Part shown: positions 5,074 to 5,155 of the stretch, in pieces
Numbering within the stretch: position 1 is the stretch's first letter
Layout: each line of letters opens with the position of its first letter
From: Ruminococcus sp.
GTDB taxonomy: Bacteria > Bacillota > Clostridia > Oscillospirales > Ruminococcaceae
Reading direction: 5' to 3'
DNA length: 5,155 nt
NCBI GenBank assembly: GCA_014799675.1
Contig: JAAVHM010000036.1
Coordinates: forward strand, 7,116-12,270
Notes under the pieces: generated by a model
Databases searched by the model: none
Told to the model about the DNA's origin: nothing
The model's input: only the letters and a program-made list of their open reading frames with translations
Position numbers and translations under genes: made by a program

Positions 5074-5155
5074 TTATTTATCTTTGTAATTATTTTGCTG
5101 TTTGGAAATGTTTGTTTGTTTTTGAATTTTGGAAGCAAGATTAGAAACAGTTCGT
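5074..5155 (-). CDS. Possible C-terminal tail of a minus-strand gene entering from the right edge
   Basis: On the minus strand a frame of 26 codons enters from the window edge and ends at TAA (5076-5074), giving a Lys/Asn/Gln-rich tail ending QQNNYKDK. Hairpins that could act as its terminator follow at once. A second frame over the same bases is also open into the hairpin region, so openness alone is weak evidence. Nothing else in these ~90 bases is recognisable. Confidence 0.2.
   Translation of the reverse strand, partial: RTVSNLASKIQKQTNISKQQNNYKDK

Overview
The window looks like a chromosomal segment of a low-to-moderate GC, endospore-lineage Firmicute, most likely a Clostridia member (Ruminococcus/Oscillospiraceae-like is a guess from codon style). 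The reasons are a clear spoIIR gene, a DivIVA-type coiled-coil protein, strong Gram-positive ribosome binding sites, consensus sigma-A promoters and U-tract hairpin terminators. No insertion sequence, phage gene or CRISPR array was seen.

Layout from left to right. (1) Positions 1-86, minus strand: the N-terminal end of a gene cut by the window edge, possibly a sigma-70 family factor, with a perfect sigma-A promoter at 168-196. (2) Positions 415-2244, plus strand and divergent from it: a 609-residue regulator. It joins a MerR DNA-binding domain and helical linker to a class C beta-lactamase/penicillin-binding-like domain whose catalytic motifs are all degenerate, followed by an unrecognised C-terminal domain. 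Its promoter has the long-spacer, dyad-in-spacer form typical of MerR-controlled promoters. (3) A bidirectional terminator at 2250-2279 separates it from a convergent minus-strand operon. That operon contains a DivIVA-like protein (2855-3886) and, 3 bp downstream, the beta subunit of an Fe-S fumarate/tartrate hydratase (2297-2851). Its usual alpha partner is absent here. (4) Positions 4136-4762, minus strand: spoIIR, encoding the intercompartmental sporulation signal, with a good match to a forespore-sigma promoter just upstream. (5) Positions 4904-4979, plus strand: tRNA-Thr(GGT) with a consensus promoter, a structured trailer and a terminator. (6) The last ~90 bases hold a second GC-rich hairpin and perhaps the tail of a minus-strand gene.

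The genes do not form one pathway. Cell-pole/division (DivIVA-like) and sporulation (SpoIIR) functions sit side by side but have separate promoters. The hydratase subunit depends on the DivIVA-like gene for transcription and probably for translation.

The most unusual item is the MerR regulator carrying a beta-lactamase-fold domain that appears catalytically dead. The simplest reading is a one-component sensor in which a former penicillin-binding/hydrolase fold serves as the effector domain. That function is inference only.
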